From Varibaculum timonense_A (GTDB lineage Bacteria > Actinomycetota > Actinomycetes > Actinomycetales > Actinomycetaceae): a DNA stretch of 25,542 bases. The notes under the pieces are model-generated. The model had not been told where the DNA came from, searched no databases, and saw only the letters and a list, made by a program, of their open reading frames with translations. The position numbers and the translations under genes were made by a program. The stretch lies in NCBI RefSeq assembly GCF_027694345.1, contig NZ_JAQEVU010000013.1, forward strand, positions 1-25,542, written 5' to 3'. Every line of letters begins with the position of its first letter. The stretch's first letter is position 1. Below are positions 9,201 through 17,024 of the stretch, piece by piece.

Positions 9201-9525
9201 CGAGGTCGAGGAGGGACAAGTAGCTACTGTACTGAGCAGCGGGGCAGTGGTGGTTCTTGACACCGAGATTACCGCCGAATTGGAAACCGAAGGTTATGCT
9301 CGCGACTTAGTGCGTGCAATCCAAGATGAGCGCAAAACTCAAGATTTGCACGTTTCTGACCGGATTGAGCTAACTTTGTATCTGCCCGAAGAACGCCTCT
9401 TAGCCACCAAGAACTATGCCGATATGATTAGCCACGAAGTGCTCGCCACGCAGCTTCAAATCGAGCAATCCCCAGGAAAAGAGGTAAAAATCGAGATTAC
9501 GGCGGTACATCCGATAGAAAACTAA
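6262..9525 (+). CDS. ileS: Isoleucyl-tRNA synthetase (type 2)
   Basis: A 1087-aa class Ia synthetase that charges tRNA(Ile) and edits misactivated valine. The signature is HYGH (66-69, in PPFANGLPHYGH) and KMSKS (642-646). GWDTHGLPAE follows the first signature and the CP1 editing domain contains LIWTTTPWTLPSNLA. The eukaryote-like sequence and length place it with type-2 IleRS of actinobacteria. I start at GTG 6262, because AGGTGAGG at 6248-6255 is 6 nt upstream. A GTG at 6250 in the same frame overlaps that SD and has none of its own. Expression is under the T-box just upstream. The C-terminal region (after about 990) is less conserved, as is usual. folC follows 22 nt downstream. Confidence 0.96.
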   Translation: MGYYPRHKDGDVPANPSFPQMEQETLGHWEKTDTFRKSVKQREAGEAGSNEFVFYDGPPFANGLPHYGHLLTGYVKDVVGRYQTMQGRRVERRFGWDTHGLPAELEAERILGIDDKSQIEGPDGVGIARFNQECRDSVLRYTKEWEEYVTRQARWVDFENDYKTLDPSYMESVIWAFKTLYDKGLAYEGYRVLPYCWNDQTPLSNHELKMDDDVYQDRQDNTVTVGLRLESGELALIWTTTPWTLPSNLAIAVGPDIEYQVVQVEADVESPLAGQKVVIAAALAANYAKELGENPKVLQTLKGSELVGRAYTPIFDYFANCDADTPGPQAFHIIGADFVSTEDGTGLVHIAPAFGEDDMNVCVEAGIKAVVPVDEAGLLTEQVPDYAGMQVFEANKPIILDLRRAHEEDSGPLARTPKEKRAVLVRQQSYNHSYPHCWRCRKPLIYRAVSSWFVKVSAFRERMVQLNQEIDWVPSHIKDGQFGKWLEGARDWSISRNRYWGSPIPVWKSDDPAYPRVDVYGSFEQLEKDFGVEVKDLHRPFIDTLVRPNPDDPTGKSMMRRIPDVLDCWFDSGSMPYAQVHYPFENQDWFENHYPGDFIVEYIGQTRGWFYVLHVLATALFDRPAFRSCVSHGIVLGDDGRKMSKSLRNYPDVNGVFEQYGSDAMRWFLMASPVVRGGNLVVKEDAIRDTVRHVILPLWNIYYFFALYAGTCNKGAGYLAKPIELSDKEQLSKLNVMDRYLLARTGRLANQVRALLDSYDLAGACEAISEHLDMMTNWYVRTSRERFWNEEDAAYDTLYTSLEMLMRVMAPLAPLVSEEIWRGLTGGESVHLCDWPQIPETVDAPELVSAMDMVRSAVSAAHSLRKTHGLRVRQPLKSLTIVDDSAAKLADFTDLIAGEVNVKQVKLLASSESGLQLQRQLKLNPKAFTPQIRKATSELFKAGKTGQWQEVADTVVFPEVLVDGQAVTLSGEQFSLSTSVEVEEGQVATVLSSGAVVVLDTEITAELETEGYARDLVRAIQDERKTQDLHVSDRIELTLYLPEERLLATKNYADMISHEVLATQLQIEQSPGKEVKIEITAVHPIEN

Positions 9526-9547
9526 CGGAAATAATCGGGAGAAATCT

Positions 9548-11254
9548 TTGAACACTCAAGGTCACCTAGAGCCAGAACTCAATCCGTATGCACAAATCGC
9601 TAAAGAGGCGAAAGGCGCTCGCGGGCAAATTGACCCGGAACTGCTGCCCTACCTACAGGAAGCAGACCGCAAAGAACAGATTGAGTTACCGGTCAGTGAC
9701 ATCTCGACTGCTGAGCCAGACTTAACTCGTCTACGCGAAGTTCTAGCGGCAGGTGGGATAGAGATTCCCGATGCTATCGAATCGGTTATTGATGAGGACG
9801 AGGAGTCCGGGACACAAACCGCGCCGAATGATACCTTCGCTGTAGATAGCGAGGAATCGGGCGGAGTTGCTAATGCGCCCTCGTCCTCATCAAAATCGGA
9901 TGAAACTTTGAGAACAGATTTTCAAGTAGCCGAAATCTATAGCCAAATCCTCACTCGGCGTCCCGAACATAACATTTCGCCGACCAAGGCTCGCATTGAG
10001 CGTGCCCTCGATTATCTTGCTAATCCCCAGCTTTCCTATTCCAGCTTGCATATTGCCGGTACTAACGGGAAAACCTCTACCGCGCGGATAGCGGATAGTC
10101 TGCTGCGGGCCAGTGGACTGCGGGTAGGACGATTTACCTCCCCCCACCTGGTAAGTGTGCGCGAACGCATCTCTATAGATGGCGAACCTATCAGTGCGCA
10201 GGCATTTTTAGAAGCCAATAGGGACGTAGAAGCAATTATTGCTCTTGCCGATAAAGAGGGTGAGAAGCTAGGTCAAGGTCGCCTATCGTTCTTCGAGTAC
10301 CTGACCGCGCTCGCATTTCAAGCTTTCGCGGCGGCTCCCATTGAGGTAGGAGTAATCGAAGTCGGTATGGGGGGCAGATGGGATTCTACGAATGTTTTGG
10401 AATCGCCAGTACAGGTAATCTGTCCTATTTCCTTTGACCATGAACAATGGTTAGGACATACCCTAGCCGAAATCGCCAGGGAAAAAGCTGGGATTATTCG
10501 CCCTGGCGCAACCGTTATTTGCGGTTACCAAGACCCGCAGGCGCTAGCAGTTATTAGGGAAGTTTGCAGACAAAAAGATGCGAACCTACGCCTACTGGGG
10601 CAAGACATCAAGATTAGCGAGCAAAAAATGGCAGTTGGGGGACAGATGTTTACTGTGTCCACCCCGGCAGCTACCTACCAGGATTTATATCTACCGCTCT
10701 TTGGACATCATCAAGCCGAGAACGCGGCGATAGCAATCGCGGCAGTGGAGGCTCTGGGAGCTGGTAAACCCCTATCTGAACAGGTGCTAGAAACCGGTTT
10801 ACATACCGCGAGTTCTCCAGGACGTTTAGAGGTACTCGCCGCTTCTCCCACCATTATTGTGGATGCCGCCCATAATCCGGCAGGGGCAGCGGCGTTGCGA
10901 TCTGGGATTGAGGACGCGTTTGGATTCCAAAAAGTTGTAGGCGTTTTTTCTGCTATGGCTGATAAAAACGTGGAGGGAATTCTGGCAGAAATGGAGCCGC
11001 TGCTCGATGCGATTGTAACCACTCCGATGGAGGGGGAGCGGGCAATGGAAGGGGCAGAACTGGGCAAAATTGCTAGCGAAGTGTTTGGAGTGGAACAAAC
11101 TTTCGCTGCCCCGAATCTTCTGGATGCTATTGACCAGGCAGTAGCTTTAACTGAAGAGGGCGACCTGCCTGCTGACACGGTAGGAGTCGTGGTTTTCGGA
11201 TCGGTAGTGTTAGCGGGGCAAACCCGTCAGTTGCTGGCAGGTCGATTGCAATAG
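9548..11254 (+). CDS. folC: Folylpolyglutamate/dihydrofolate synthase
   Basis: 568 aa, Mur-ligase family. It adds glutamate to dihydropteroate and/or folates with ATP. The catalytic part begins around residue 122: P-loop GTNGKTSTAR (171-180), TSPHLVSVRERI, GMGGRWDSTNV, the metal/ATP segment DHEQWLGHTLAEIAREKAG, and AAHNPAG in the C-terminal domain. The first 120 residues are an acidic, low-complexity extension beyond the usual 430-450 aa. It has two similar short motifs (EPELNPYAQ near 8 and DPELLPYLQ near 29) and serine/acid runs. The start TTG at 9548 has SD GGGAGA, 5 nt upstream. It is probably co-transcribed with ileS (22-nt gap), which would couple it loosely to T-box readthrough only if the control were transcriptional. 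Confidence 0.93.
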   Translation: MNTQGHLEPELNPYAQIAKEAKGARGQIDPELLPYLQEADRKEQIELPVSDISTAEPDLTRLREVLAAGGIEIPDAIESVIDEDEESGTQTAPNDTFAVDSEESGGVANAPSSSSKSDETLRTDFQVAEIYSQILTRRPEHNISPTKARIERALDYLANPQLSYSSLHIAGTNGKTSTARIADSLLRASGLRVGRFTSPHLVSVRERISIDGEPISAQAFLEANRDVEAIIALADKEGEKLGQGRLSFFEYLTALAFQAFAAAPIEVGVIEVGMGGRWDSTNVLESPVQVICPISFDHEQWLGHTLAEIAREKAGIIRPGATVICGYQDPQALAVIREVCRQKDANLRLLGQDIKISEQKMAVGGQMFTVSTPAATYQDLYLPLFGHHQAENAAIAIAAVEALGAGKPLSEQVLETGLHTASSPGRLEVLAASPTIIVDAAHNPAGAAALRSGIEDAFGFQKVVGVFSAMADKNVEGILAEMEPLLDAIVTTPMEGERAMEGAELGKIASEVFGVEQTFAAPNLLDAIDQAVALTEEGDLPADTVGVVVFGSVVLAGQTRQLLAGRLQ

Positions 11255-11324
11255 TGACCCACAACTTAGAGTCACAAAACCGGATAAGTAAGCAAGCAAC
11301 AAATAAATATGACAAGATAATTAC

Positions 11325-12347
11325 GTGAAATTAACGGTTGCGATAGATGCCTATGTGCTTGCTGACGCTAACCTTGTAGGTTGGTCGTGGGTGATTGACC
11401 AAGACAATTGGGCGTGCGGATATGTTGAAGATTCCGTATCTATGGCACAGGCACAATTTCGGGCGCTCTTTTCATATGTGCGTAGAACCCGCGGAGACCA
11501 AGAGCCACTACTGGTTTTAACCTCTCTAGAATATGTGGCATCCGTGCTCCAAACCTGGCGGCATCAGTGGCGTAATAATGGCTGGGCGAAACTTGACGGA
11601 ATGCCGCTGGCAGATTTGTCCCTGATTCGCGGTATCGATGCAAATTTAGACTCGCGGGAAGTGGAAGCTAAACGCATTAACGTTGATGAACACGACTTGC
11701 TGAGACAAGCGCATATTTATGCTCGGGAAACTGTTTATAGCTATCGCGATCAAGGCGCGGGAAAACCGGTCGGAGGTATTGGCGAAAAGGTCACCCGCAA
11801 AGACAGGGGAAAGAAAATAGAGCACTTGACCCCCAAACTAGGTTCAAGTGTGGGAATCAATGATTCGCTTCCAGATAATGTGACCGAATTTCCTCGAAAA
11901 TACCAGTCGGAACAGCGGATAAATGATTTTGTGAACTCCCAAAGTCCCGGTCCATCTGGCGTGGGAGGTTTAGGCTCAGCTGCCAGGGGAGCTGCCTCTA
12001 ATCTGCGACCTATTACCCAGGTAGTTAGAGACGAGGATTTACGTTTCCAAAAGTATTGCTCCAGTGCTGACCGGGTGCATATTTGGGAAATGATGCACCC
12101 TGATTTCATATCCATAGGAGAGTTGGGGGAGCCTATTTCTAGGACTGAGGCAGCTGCTTTACTAGCTGAAGACCCTCCCTCTCCCTCCGAAATTGAGGTA
12201 AGGGAACTCGGTCCGCACACTGCTCAGGTTATCTATTTTGATTCTGTATTAGTCCAGTCCTGGATTTGGACACGCCATCAGAACAGTCAAGCTCGACTGA
12301 TTTTCCAGCAGGTAACTAAGCGTCCCGCCGACGTGTTTGGAATGTAA
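11325..12347 (+). CDS. Degenerate RNase HI fold + NTF2/DUF4440-like domain
   Basis: 340 aa. Residues 1-135 align by eye with RNase HI: TVAID (D8) for the first catalytic Asp, TWRHQWRNNGW (77-87) for the W-HNWKKRGW helix, and MPLADLSLIRGIDANL for the following segment. The DEDD quartet reads D8, Q44, S67, D124, so two acidic residues are replaced and RNase activity is doubtful. Residues 140-235 are a basic/serine-rich linker. Residues 236-335 look like a DUF4440/SnoaL (NTF2-like) fold: LRFQKYCSSADRVHIWEMMHPDF, ISIGELGEPISR, and strand-like VIYFDSVLVQSWIWTRHQ. The start GTG at 11325 has no convincing SD, which is unusual here. It lies 70 nt after folC and ends at a perfect hairpin. Family calls are from pattern reading only. 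Confidence 0.7.
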   Translation: MKLTVAIDAYVLADANLVGWSWVIDQDNWACGYVEDSVSMAQAQFRALFSYVRRTRGDQEPLLVLTSLEYVASVLQTWRHQWRNNGWAKLDGMPLADLSLIRGIDANLDSREVEAKRINVDEHDLLRQAHIYARETVYSYRDQGAGKPVGGIGEKVTRKDRGKKIEHLTPKLGSSVGINDSLPDNVTEFPRKYQSEQRINDFVNSQSPGPSGVGGLGSAARGAASNLRPITQVVRDEDLRFQKYCSSADRVHIWEMMHPDFISIGELGEPISRTEAAALLAEDPPSPSEIEVRELGPHTAQVIYFDSVLVQSWIWTRHQNSQARLIFQQVTKRPADVFGM

Positions 12348-12386
12348 AAAGTTGTGTGGCTTCAACTTTTGTTGAAGCCACACAAC
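12346..12386. terminator. Intrinsic terminator between convergent genes
   Basis: A perfect 16-bp inverted repeat (12351-12366 and 12371-12386) with a TTTT loop. On the minus strand it is followed by five U (12350-12346), making it a standard terminator for the lpd-sucB transcript. It overlaps the stop of the RNase H-like gene and may also stop that transcript, though without a T-run. Confidence 0.88.
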
Positions 12387-12423
12387 GATTACAAGGTATT
12401 TAACTAATTAGGTTAGTTAGAGA

Positions 12424-14226
12424 TTACATCCCGACTTCCGCGGCAAAATCTCCCTCTTCCAGACGATTCTTGACCGCGGATAGATAACGAGCCGCATCTG
12501 CACCATCAATCAAGCGATGATCATAGGACAGAGCAAGATAACACAAAGAACGTACCGCAATAGTGTCATTACCTTCGGAATCTTTTACAACCATGGGGCG
12601 ACGCACAATCGTTCCCAGCCCCAAGATAGCTTCCTCCGGATAATTGACTACTGGGGTGTCAAAGAGCGCTCCGCGTGAACCAGTATTAGTTATTGAGAAA
12701 GTACCTCCACTCATTTCGTCAATACTGATATTGCCGGAACGTACCTTGTCAGCCAATTCATTAATCTTGCGGGCAATAGCCGCAATCGTTAAATCACCAC
12801 AGTTCTTGATTACCGGAACCATCAGACCTTTCTCGGAATCAACGGCAATCCCCACGTTCTCGTGGTCAAAATAGGTAACTTCCTGAGTTTCATCATTTAC
12901 CCGTGAGTTAATCTTCGGATGGGCCTTTAATGCCTCTACAGCTGCTTTAACAAAGAACGGCAAGAAGGTTAGCTTAGTACCCTCCCGGCGTTCAAATGCG
13001 TCTTTCGCATGGGCACGCAGATTCGCAATTCGGGTCACATCCACCTCGACCACGGTGGTCAGCTGCGCAGTAGAAGCCAAGGAATTCATCATATGCTTAG
13101 CGATAGTTTGCCGCATACGTGAAAGTTTCTCGGTTTTACCGCGTTCAGTGGACACCGGAATTGGGGTCGCAGAGCTGGCAGTAGATTCTGGCTGCGAAGA
13201 CATCGGTTCTTTTGTCGCAGCTTCCAGCACATCTTCGCGCCGAATCCGTCCGCCCACGCCACTGCCTTGGATAGTGGAAATATCTACGCCCTTTTCTCGT
13301 GCCAACTTGCGCACAATCGGAGTGACATATCCCGAACTTACCTGCTGAGCAGTCGCAGATTTCTCTTCTGCTGCCCCGGAAGTGGAAATCGGTGGTTTCG
13401 GCGCAGCGGGCACGCTAGGCGTGGACGGCGCGGCAGGAGGAAGCGAAGAAGACGCAGATACCGGCAGTGCAGACTGACTGGATATAGGAGATACGCTCGG
13501 TGTGGATGGGGGGATGTTTTGTCCTTCGGCGGTCATTGTTCCGGGGTATCCGGTGTGGGCTTGGGGGTATGCCCATTGGACTACGTGGTGGTCGCCCTCG
13601 CGCTTGATTGAGGAGGGAATCCCTGCGCCGGGTAGTTCTTCTGGAGAATCTGTGGGGGTGGGGGCGGGCGGTGCAGGTGTATCTGGTGTGGATGGGGGGA
13701 TGTTTTGTCCTTCGGCGGTCATTGTTCCGGGGTATCCGGTGTGGGCTTGGGGGTATGCCCATTGGACTACGTGGTGGTCGCCCTCGCGCTTGATTGAGGA
13801 AGGAATCCCGGCACCCGGCAAATCCGCAAGATTAGCAGGCAAACTAGGAGCAGGGGGAGCCGCCGGAGCAGCAGGCGCTTTAGAGGCTGGCGGAACCGAG
13901 GAAGTACCCGGAAGTGAAGGAGCACTGGGGGTTTCTCCGGGCAACGAACTAGCAGAAGTATCCGATGGAGAAGACTCCGGCATAGCGGAGCCATCCCCGA
14001 TACGACACAGAACCGTACCCACGTCTACCGTCTCGTCCTCTTCAACCAAAATCTCGGATAAGACTCCGGAAATAGGGGAGGGAACCTCGGAATCAACTTT
14101 ATCGGTCGAAACCTCAAGTAAAGGTTCATCAACCGCGACCTGGTCGCCAACTTTCTTTAGCCAGCGAGAAACCGTTCCCTCGGTGACCGATTCGCCCAGA
14201 GCGGGCATCTCAATGTCTTGTGCCAT
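12424..14226 (-). CDS. sucB: 2-oxoacid dehydrogenase E2 (dihydrolipoyl acyltransferase)
   Basis: 600 aa. E2 core of a 2-oxoglutarate or pyruvate dehydrogenase complex, moving acyl groups from E1 to CoA on a lipoyl arm. One lipoyl domain occupies residues 1-78 with lipoylated K43 (STDKVDSEVP). A Pro/Ala/Ser linker (80-295) holds two copies of a 46-residue module (136-181 and 198-243). The E3-binding domain is about 300-336 (YVTPIVRKLAREKGVD). The catalytic domain from about 365 carries DHRLIDG (His570, Asp574). The start ATG at 14226 has SD AAAGG 9 nt upstream; an in-frame TTG at 14235 overlaps that SD. It sits 21 nt after lpd (E3) and no E1 gene is in the window. E2 proteins usually repeat the lipoyl domain; here the repeated unit is something else. 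SucB versus pyruvate E2 cannot be settled here. Confidence 0.92.
   Translation of the reverse strand: MAQDIEMPALGESVTEGTVSRWLKKVGDQVAVDEPLLEVSTDKVDSEVPSPISGVLSEILVEEDETVDVGTVLCRIGDGSAMPESSPSDTSASSLPGETPSAPSLPGTSSVPPASKAPAAPAAPPAPSLPANLADLPGAGIPSSIKREGDHHVVQWAYPQAHTGYPGTMTAEGQNIPPSTPDTPAPPAPTPTDSPEELPGAGIPSSIKREGDHHVVQWAYPQAHTGYPGTMTAEGQNIPPSTPSVSPISSQSALPVSASSSLPPAAPSTPSVPAAPKPPISTSGAAEEKSATAQQVSSGYVTPIVRKLAREKGVDISTIQGSGVGGRIRREDVLEAATKEPMSSQPESTASSATPIPVSTERGKTEKLSRMRQTIAKHMMNSLASTAQLTTVVEVDVTRIANLRAHAKDAFERREGTKLTFLPFFVKAAVEALKAHPKINSRVNDETQEVTYFDHENVGIAVDSEKGLMVPVIKNCGDLTIAAIARKINELADKVRSGNISIDEMSGGTFSITNTGSRGALFDTPVVNYPEEAILGLGTIVRRPMVVKDSEGNDTIAVRSLCYLALSYDHRLIDGADAARYLSAVKNRLEEGDFAAEVGM
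13499..13614. repeat. 116-bp direct repeat, copy A (in sucB linker)
   Basis: Identical, base for base, to 13685-13800; identity resumes for 8 more bases after one G/A mismatch at 13615/13801. The period is 186 bp, exactly 62 codons, so gain or loss of a unit keeps the frame. It encodes most of the second module in the protein (IPSSIKREGDHHVVQWAYPQ then AHTGYPGTMTAEGQNIPP). Confidence 0.95.
13685..13800. repeat. 116-bp direct repeat, copy B (in sucB linker)
   Basis: Second perfect copy of the repeat, encoding the first module in the protein. The 70-bp spacer between copies encodes a Pro/Thr-rich linker and is not repeated. Absence of even silent differences points to recent duplication or gene conversion. 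Confidence 0.95.
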
Positions 14227-14247
14227 TATTATCAACCTTTCCGGACT

Positions 14248-15615
14248 TTAGGAATGTAAGGGTTTACCGGCAAGAGCCATTGCAGCCTCGCCAATTGCTT
14301 CGTTTTGAGTGGGATGAGTATGAATCAACGATGCCAAATCTTCCGGGAAAGCCTCCCAATTGACCATCAGCTGACCTTCGCCAACTAACTCGCCAACCCG
14401 TTTGCCAAGAGCGTGGAAACCAACGATTGGACCGTCCTTTTGAGCCACCATTTTAATAATCCCGCCAGTTCCCAAAATCTGGGATTTGCCGTTACCAGCC
14501 AAATTATATTCGGTAACCTGCACGCCCTCTTGCCCGAATTTTTCTTCTGCTTGCGCCTGAGTTAAACCAACCGAAGCAATCTCTGGTTCGCAGAAGGTAA
14601 CCCGCGGAATGTTTTGTTCAACCAGTGGGTGCGGGCTAAGACCGCCCAAATGCTCAGCTAAGAAAACACCTTGTGCAAAACCGCGATGCGCCAGTTGCAA
14701 ACCAGGAACAATGTCGCCTACCGCATACACGCCGGGAACATTAGTCATTAAATGCTCATCAACCGGGATAAAACCGCGATCGAGGTTAATCCCGACCTGT
14801 TCAAAACCCATATCGCGCGTGCGCGGAGCGCGACCCACCGCCACCAGCAACAAGTCCGCATCAAAAGTATCTCCTGCCTGGGTTCTAACTTGTACCGCGT
14901 CCTGGTCTTGGGTAACTGAATCAAATAAAGTGCCAGTCTTAAAAACAATGCCCCGACTGCGGAAAGCGCGCTCTAGACCTTTAGATACTGCGGCGTCCTC
15001 GTTATTAGCCAAGTGCGGAAGCGCCTCAATTACGGTAACTTCCGTCCCCAAAGATGCCCACAGACTAGCAAACTCGATTCCGATAACCCCGCCACCGAGA
15101 ACTATCGCTTTGCGAGGAATCCAATCAAGTTGCAGTGCCTGATCTGAAGTAATTACCCTTCCTTCAATTGCCAGTCCCGGCAGTGACTTTGAATAGGAGC
15201 CAGTAGCCAATACCAGGTTCTTGCCCTGGTAGGTGTCAGTGCCAACCTGGACGGTATTTGCGCTGACCAGGCGTCCCCAACCTGGGATATAGTCAATCTT
15301 GCGTGACTTTACCAGTCCTTGAAGTCCTTTGTGGAGACGGGAAATAGTCTTGTCGCGGAAGGCCGCGACCTTAGACATATCTACACCGCTAAAAGTAGCA
15401 TTGATGCCCAGGCTAGAGGCTTCTTTGATGGCATCCACAGCTTCTGCCACGTGCAACATTGCTTTAGTGGGGATGCAGCCTCGATGCAGGCAGGTGCCAC
15501 CTACTTTATCCCCCTCGATTAGGGCGACTTTCATTCCCAGTTGGGAGGCGCGCAAAGCGGTAGCGTACCCACCACTGCCTGCGCCCAAGACTACGAGGTC
15601 ATAGGTGCTCGTCAT
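14248..15615 (-). CDS. lpd: Dihydrolipoamide dehydrogenase (E3)
   Basis: A 455-aa FAD-dependent disulfide oxidoreductase that reoxidises the dihydrolipoyl group of E2, passing electrons to NAD+. FAD-binding GAGSGGYATA (11-20), redox-active pair C42/C47 (GGTCLHRGCIPTK), NAD-binding GGGVIGIEFASLW, second FAD motif VPGVYAVGDI, and catalytic H434/E439 near the C-terminus (HTHPTQNE). Length is normal for the family. The start ATG at 15615 has SD AAGGAG 9 nt upstream. It is first in the lpd-sucB unit; the promoter lies within 15616-15740 but I cannot fix it. Confidence 0.96.
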   Translation of the reverse strand: MTSTYDLVVLGAGSGGYATALRASQLGMKVALIEGDKVGGTCLHRGCIPTKAMLHVAEAVDAIKEASSLGINATFSGVDMSKVAAFRDKTISRLHKGLQGLVKSRKIDYIPGWGRLVSANTVQVGTDTYQGKNLVLATGSYSKSLPGLAIEGRVITSDQALQLDWIPRKAIVLGGGVIGIEFASLWASLGTEVTVIEALPHLANNEDAAVSKGLERAFRSRGIVFKTGTLFDSVTQDQDAVQVRTQAGDTFDADLLLVAVGRAPRTRDMGFEQVGINLDRGFIPVDEHLMTNVPGVYAVGDIVPGLQLAHRGFAQGVFLAEHLGGLSPHPLVEQNIPRVTFCEPEIASVGLTQAQAEEKFGQEGVQVTEYNLAGNGKSQILGTGGIIKMVAQKDGPIVGFHALGKRVGELVGEGQLMVNWEAFPEDLASLIHTHPTQNEAIGEAAMALAGKPLHS

Positions 15616-16103
15616 TGTGATGTTCTCCTTGATAAAACTCGCGTCTCGTCCAGATATACAGGCAGATAGCCCCGAAAAAGGATGGGCGACCGCACCTATA
15701 GTATCCTAGACACCTGCGTACATTCTTTCATTTTTACTCGCTAAACGCACGGCGATTAAGGCTCTTTCTGAAGATTATGACAATAAGAAGTCGCCGAGTT
15801 TTCGCTTTTTACCTGTGCGGCTGCACCTGGAGGGCGCTTTGGTAGCTGGTTTTGGGCAAAAGGGTTTTGCCTGGGTCTGGGGGATTTACGGGAGAGAATT
15901 TTATGCTGAGGGCGCGGTGGAAGTGGAAATGCTAGCTGAGAGTTTTTGGAGTGGGAGGGGGCTCATTAGGGAGAGTGCTAGGGGGCGGGAGTTGGCAGGA
16001 GTTGGGAAGCGGACCGAAAATGCTGCTTTCAGCTTCGATGGGTAGACTTTGGGTATTAAGCCAACAATCATAAAATAGCTATCTAAACACCAGGGAGGAG
16101 ATA
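15616..16103. other. Intergenic region with an unsupported open frame
   Basis: About 490 nt between lpd (-) and the membrane gene (+). A plus-strand frame is open from about 15712 to 16045 and its first half is protein-like (KALSEDYDNKKSPSFRFLPV). There is no ATG or SD-backed start, and the second half uses AGG and GGG codons unlike its neighbours. It could be a relic of a gene; I do not call it. The promoter of lpd and that of the next gene should be here. Confidence 0.4.
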
Positions 16104-16541
16104 GTGCCAGCATCTACGTCCGCGCAGTCGTCCCCTAAAGATCCGCGTACCGTATCGTGGGGAGTGGGGCGGATTTTCATGGCGTGCCTAGTGGTTTTCT
16201 CTGTGGTTGCGCTGTTTTACGAGTTCTCCACGCTACCGGCAGCTAATACTCCCGGATACGGATTTTCGATGCTTTCGATTGCGAATGTTGCGCACTGGAT
16301 TACGCTCTCGGTTGCGGTTATCCATAACGGACGACGAATGCGGCTTTTAGCCTGGACGCTCAGCGGGATTGAGATTATCTTGTTGGTTTTGTTTGCGTGG
16401 GTTTTTTCTGTGCCTCACTTAGAATGCGCTCAGTTACTGTGCAACTGGGGACAAACCTATTTCTATATGCCCGCGATATTAAGTGTTTTAACTATTGTCT
16501 GGCTGGTGGTTTCTTCGCCGCTACGTCCAGCAAATAAATAA
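16104..16541 (+). CDS. Small four-helix membrane protein, unknown
   Basis: 145 aa with four predicted membrane segments: about 22-42 (IFMACLVVFSVVALFY), 58-78 (LSIANVAHWITLSVAV), 85-105 (LLAWTLSGIEIILLVLFAWV) and 122-139 (MPAILSVLTIVWLVVS). The N-terminus is polar and cytoplasm-like, and a CAQLLC pair lies in the last outer loop. The start GTG at 16104 has an excellent SD (GGGAGGAG, 16093-16100). It resembles many unnamed actinobacterial membrane proteins; I do not recognise a function. It converges on trmL with a 21-nt gap and no clear terminator between. Confidence 0.8.
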   Translation: MPASTSAQSSPKDPRTVSWGVGRIFMACLVVFSVVALFYEFSTLPAANTPGYGFSMLSIANVAHWITLSVAVIHNGRRMRLLAWTLSGIEIILLVLFAWVFSVPHLECAQLLCNWGQTYFYMPAILSVLTIVWLVVSSPLRPANK

Positions 16542-16562
16542 TTCTCGGTGTAGCTAGCTTTT

Positions 16563-17024
16563 CTAAACCAATCCCGGATAAGAGTTTTGCCGCAGGGCCT
16601 CGTACAAGCCGATACTAGCTGAAATTGTTAAGTTCAAAGAGCGCAAATGCGGAACCATCGGAATCCGCACCAGGTTAGCTATGCGAGGATGTTTCATAAC
16701 CTCTTCCGGGAGACCGGTAGGTTCAGGGCCAAATAACAGTCCGTCCTCGCCCCCATAAGAAACCTCTTGAAACTGAAGAGAAGAATGCCCGGTAAAAGCG
16801 TGAATCTGTCCCGGTATTTCCGCGAGGGCGTCCTCTAAATTAGGGTGTACTTTCACGTGTGCGAGGTCGTGGTAGTCCAGTCCCGCGCGCTTGAGCTTTG
16901 TGTCGTCCATATCGAAGCAAAGTGGTTCTATCAGGTGTAATAGAGTGCCGGTGCAGGCGGATAAGCGGATAGCAGCTCCGGTATTTCCCGGAATCCGCGG
17001 CTCGAAATAGATCAAATGCAACAC
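16563..17024 (-). CDS. trmL: tRNA (cytidine(34)-2'-O)-methyltransferase
   Basis: A 153-aa SPOUT-class methyltransferase that methylates the ribose of the wobble base C34/cmnm5U34 in tRNA(Leu). Typical segments: LHLIYFEPRIPGNTGAAIRL at the N-terminus, FDMDDTKLKRAGLDY, the SAM-binding knot GLLFGPEPTGLP, and IPMVPHLRSLNLTISASIGL. The frame opens further upstream with a TTG at 17072, but the family begins right at LHLIYFEP. GTG at 17024 (AGGA 9 nt upstream) gives the usual length, so I prefer it. Confidence 0.9.
   Translation of the reverse strand: MLHLIYFEPRIPGNTGAAIRLSACTGTLLHLIEPLCFDMDDTKLKRAGLDYHDLAHVKVHPNLEDALAEIPGQIHAFTGHSSLQFQEVSYGGEDGLLFGPEPTGLPEEVMKHPRIANLVRIPMVPHLRSLNLTISASIGLYEALRQNSYPGLV

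Noticed and set aside
13502..14251. Long plus-strand ORF (249 codons) opposite sucB
   Set aside because: Antisense shadow of the Pro/Ala/Ser-rich linker and lipoyl domain; its translation is Gly/Ser-rich low complexity and it has no SD.
15712..16045. Open plus-strand frame with a protein-like first half
   Set aside because: No usable start codon with SD, and the codon use of the second half is atypical; kept only as intergenic description.
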